A stretch of DNA of 64,000 bases from Dolomedes plantarius (Eukaryota; Arthropoda; Arachnida; Araneae; Dolomedidae). Below the pieces are notes generated by a model. It was not told the DNA's origin and made no database searches. It saw nothing but the letters and a program-made list of their open reading frames with translations. Position numbers and translations under genes: made by a program. The stretch spans positions 165,816,441 to 165,880,440 of the forward strand of contig OU015496.1 in the NCBI GenBank assembly GCA_907164885.2, in the 5' to 3' direction. This document shows, one piece after another, positions 62,185-64,000 of this stretch; position 1 is the first letter of the stretch; each line of letters opens with the position of its first letter.

Positions 62185-64000
62185 GACACTGTACAATAAT
62201 TCAAACACAAACATACACACACACCCAGTACTACAATAACCAATGGTACAACAATCAACTACGTGCGAAGTAGACAATAATACGGCTGTAGACACTCTGT
62301 CGTGGTGAGACACGACACGTTATTGGTAGAAAAGAGGGATAGGAACACTGCAGGTGCGGAAAACGACATTAAAAGGGGTAGAGAATATGTAACTTGAGGA
62401 AAGCAGGCAACGAAGTGCCTTGACCAGCTGGACGTAATGATCTGCGTAGGTGAAAGGGAAGACGAGGGGTGACACGTTGAGAGGGGGCAGTTGAAATTTG
62501 AATACAAGAAAATGGGACCAGCTGCAGTTAATGATCTGTGCAGGCAAGAGGTTGGAAACGATGGTCCGAAATCGAAGATCGAAAGGGGAGAGATAGGCAG
62601 TTTTACGATGTTGAAATCGTTAGGAGGACAGCAGGAGGTCGGAGAATAGCGTGAGAATTTGGGAGTGTGAGAAACCCCAGAAGGGTGAATGGGCGGACGC
62701 CCCCTTCAATTTTGAATGGAGAAAATATTAGTATAAAAAATATATGGTCGGCCAATGATGTGAGCCCAGATCGACTTATTGGTCAGGAGATGGCCACCAA
62801 TGGAAGCATGAGGAGTAAATGTTTGGAGTTTTGCTCGGAGTGAAAAAGATAGAGAGGGTTCAGATTAGTTTGAGAACTAAAAAGAGAAGAAGGTAGCAGT
62901 AAATCGAGCAGTGAGTGCACCCGTCGGAGAATAAGCCCCCGAAGTCTACAGAGGATGAGATGACGAGCTGATTACGGACGGAACCAAGCGAACCACGGCC
63001 GTCATATACGCCAGCTATCTAAGAGAATGATATCGAAAGCTTGACAAATGACGAGTAGACGTGCCAGGGAAGTTATTCTGGAGAAATAGTTGCAAGTCCC
63101 CTGTTCCAGCACACCCGAAAGCTTCCCATGCAGACAACGGGGGAGGAGCTGATCAAACGAACTCTAAACAACGCACAGCCGTGACGAGTCCGGAGCGACG
63201 TGCACCGTCCCCTGAACTAGCCCGCAGTCACCACGAGAGGGACCCGTAACGAGTTTGGATCGACGGACAAAGTCACCGGAGCTACGCCGCAGCTTCATCG
63301 AGAGGGTCCCGCTACGCAGTACCATTGATGTCCGATGACCCGTTCCAGCCGTGAGGAATCTATTGTTATGACGGTGAATCTTCAAAACAAGGTAGGAGAC
63401 TTTTAGTTGCTTTTCTGCCAATGCCCAGTACGTATTATTGAACGAAGGTAATTAGATGGGGTTAGCTTAATGTGAAGTGTTGCTTAATGTGGATTGTTAT
63501 TTGTAGATAGATATCTATCATAGAATATTGGTTGTGTAATTCCGTAGTAATTGGAACATTGTTATATGATGATATTAGCAATGCATATGTGTGTTTATCA
63601 GTTAAGGATATTAGTAAGAGTAAATAACGAGTTAATATAATATAGGAATAGGGGTAATTTGAATTGTATATGTATTGTGTTAATGAGGTAGAGGAGTCGG
63701 AATTCAGTAATGAATAGAATTGATTGTATATATATTGTGAAGGTTTAATAAATTGATTTGTATGTATACATATGAGTAATCACTTTATATTATTCTAATA
63801 ACTAACCACTATAACGACCGGTTACACACTCCCCAGCAAAATTACCCAAAAACACACAAACATACAGCGGAGCGTCAGTGCAGCTAAAACAGCCAATTAA
63901 CAGCAAGCAAAAAACGCAAAGCAATAACGCGGGCCAGGAAAAACAAAAGGGAAACGCAGTAAGGAAAAACGATACAAATCAAATAAGACGTAGATCACGG
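62185..64000. other. Probable LTR/leader of a second retroelement
   Basis: Purine-rich, moderately GC-rich sequence unlike the gene flanks. It contains two degenerate tandem repeats: about 94-bp spacing of GACCAGCTG...AATGATCTG at 62422 and 62516, and about 65-bp units ending GAGAGGGWCCC at 63181-63310. A TTTAATAAATTG element at 63746, then CCGGTTACACA near 63826 and an A-rich leader, resemble the end of an LTR followed by untranslated leader. No ORF is recognised before the window ends. Confidence 0.35.

Overview
This is eukaryotic, animal-type DNA, most probably from an arthropod with a large, transposon-rich genome. A chelicerate such as a spider is plausible, but nothing here proves it. 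The evidence is multi-kilobase introns with consensus splice sites, AT-rich noncoding DNA, and a transposon mix (mellifera-type mariner, Tc1, hAT, Tigger/pogo, Jockey-like LINE, Ty3/gypsy, tRNA-derived SINEs) typical of arthropods. There are no prokaryotic features.

The window is built around two paralogous SLC9B (NHA-type Na+/H+ antiporter) genes lying tail to tail. Gene A (+, start codon 5759, stop 24625) has 10 coding exons summing to 1542 nt (513 aa). Gene B (-, start codon 56608, stop 27355) has 11 coding exons summing to 1566 nt (521 aa). I assembled both from splice sites; both stay in frame throughout and keep the antiporter Asp-Asp pair and the conserved helix arginine. All nine introns of gene A have counterparts in gene B at homologous positions with the same phases (1,2,2,1,0,0,1,0,0), and five internal exons have identical lengths (88, 183, 176, 137 and 78 nt). 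Gene B has one extra upstream intron. The pair is therefore an old inverted duplication that kept its gene structure. Gene A lies in more GC-rich sequence with C/G-ending codons; gene B lies in very AT-rich sequence with A/T-ending codons and uses one GC-AG intron.

Layout: 1-5.7 kb, flank with a decayed mariner, a SINE-like piece and a MITE. 5.7-24.7 kb, gene A, whose intron 6 holds a recent 5'-truncated LINE with an open 873-codon ORF and a 14-bp target duplication. 24.7-27.3 kb, the interval between the two 3' ends. 27.3-56.6 kb, gene B, whose 7.7-kb intron 3 is a nest of transposons: a Tc1 element, and a hAT element that contains a minisatellite-bearing MITE, an inverted duplication of its own transposase and a Tigger-like element. 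56.6-58 kb, gene B upstream flank. 58-62.2 kb, a broken Ty3/gypsy element. 62.2-64 kb, probable LTR or leader of another retroelement.

Small nonautonomous elements are dense. Six hAT-type MITEs have 8-bp target duplications, two piggyBac-type elements have TTAA flanks, and two have Harbinger-like ends. No functional RNA gene or CRISPR array was found. The only genes that look to be under selection are the two transporters; every other coding sequence belongs to mobile elements.
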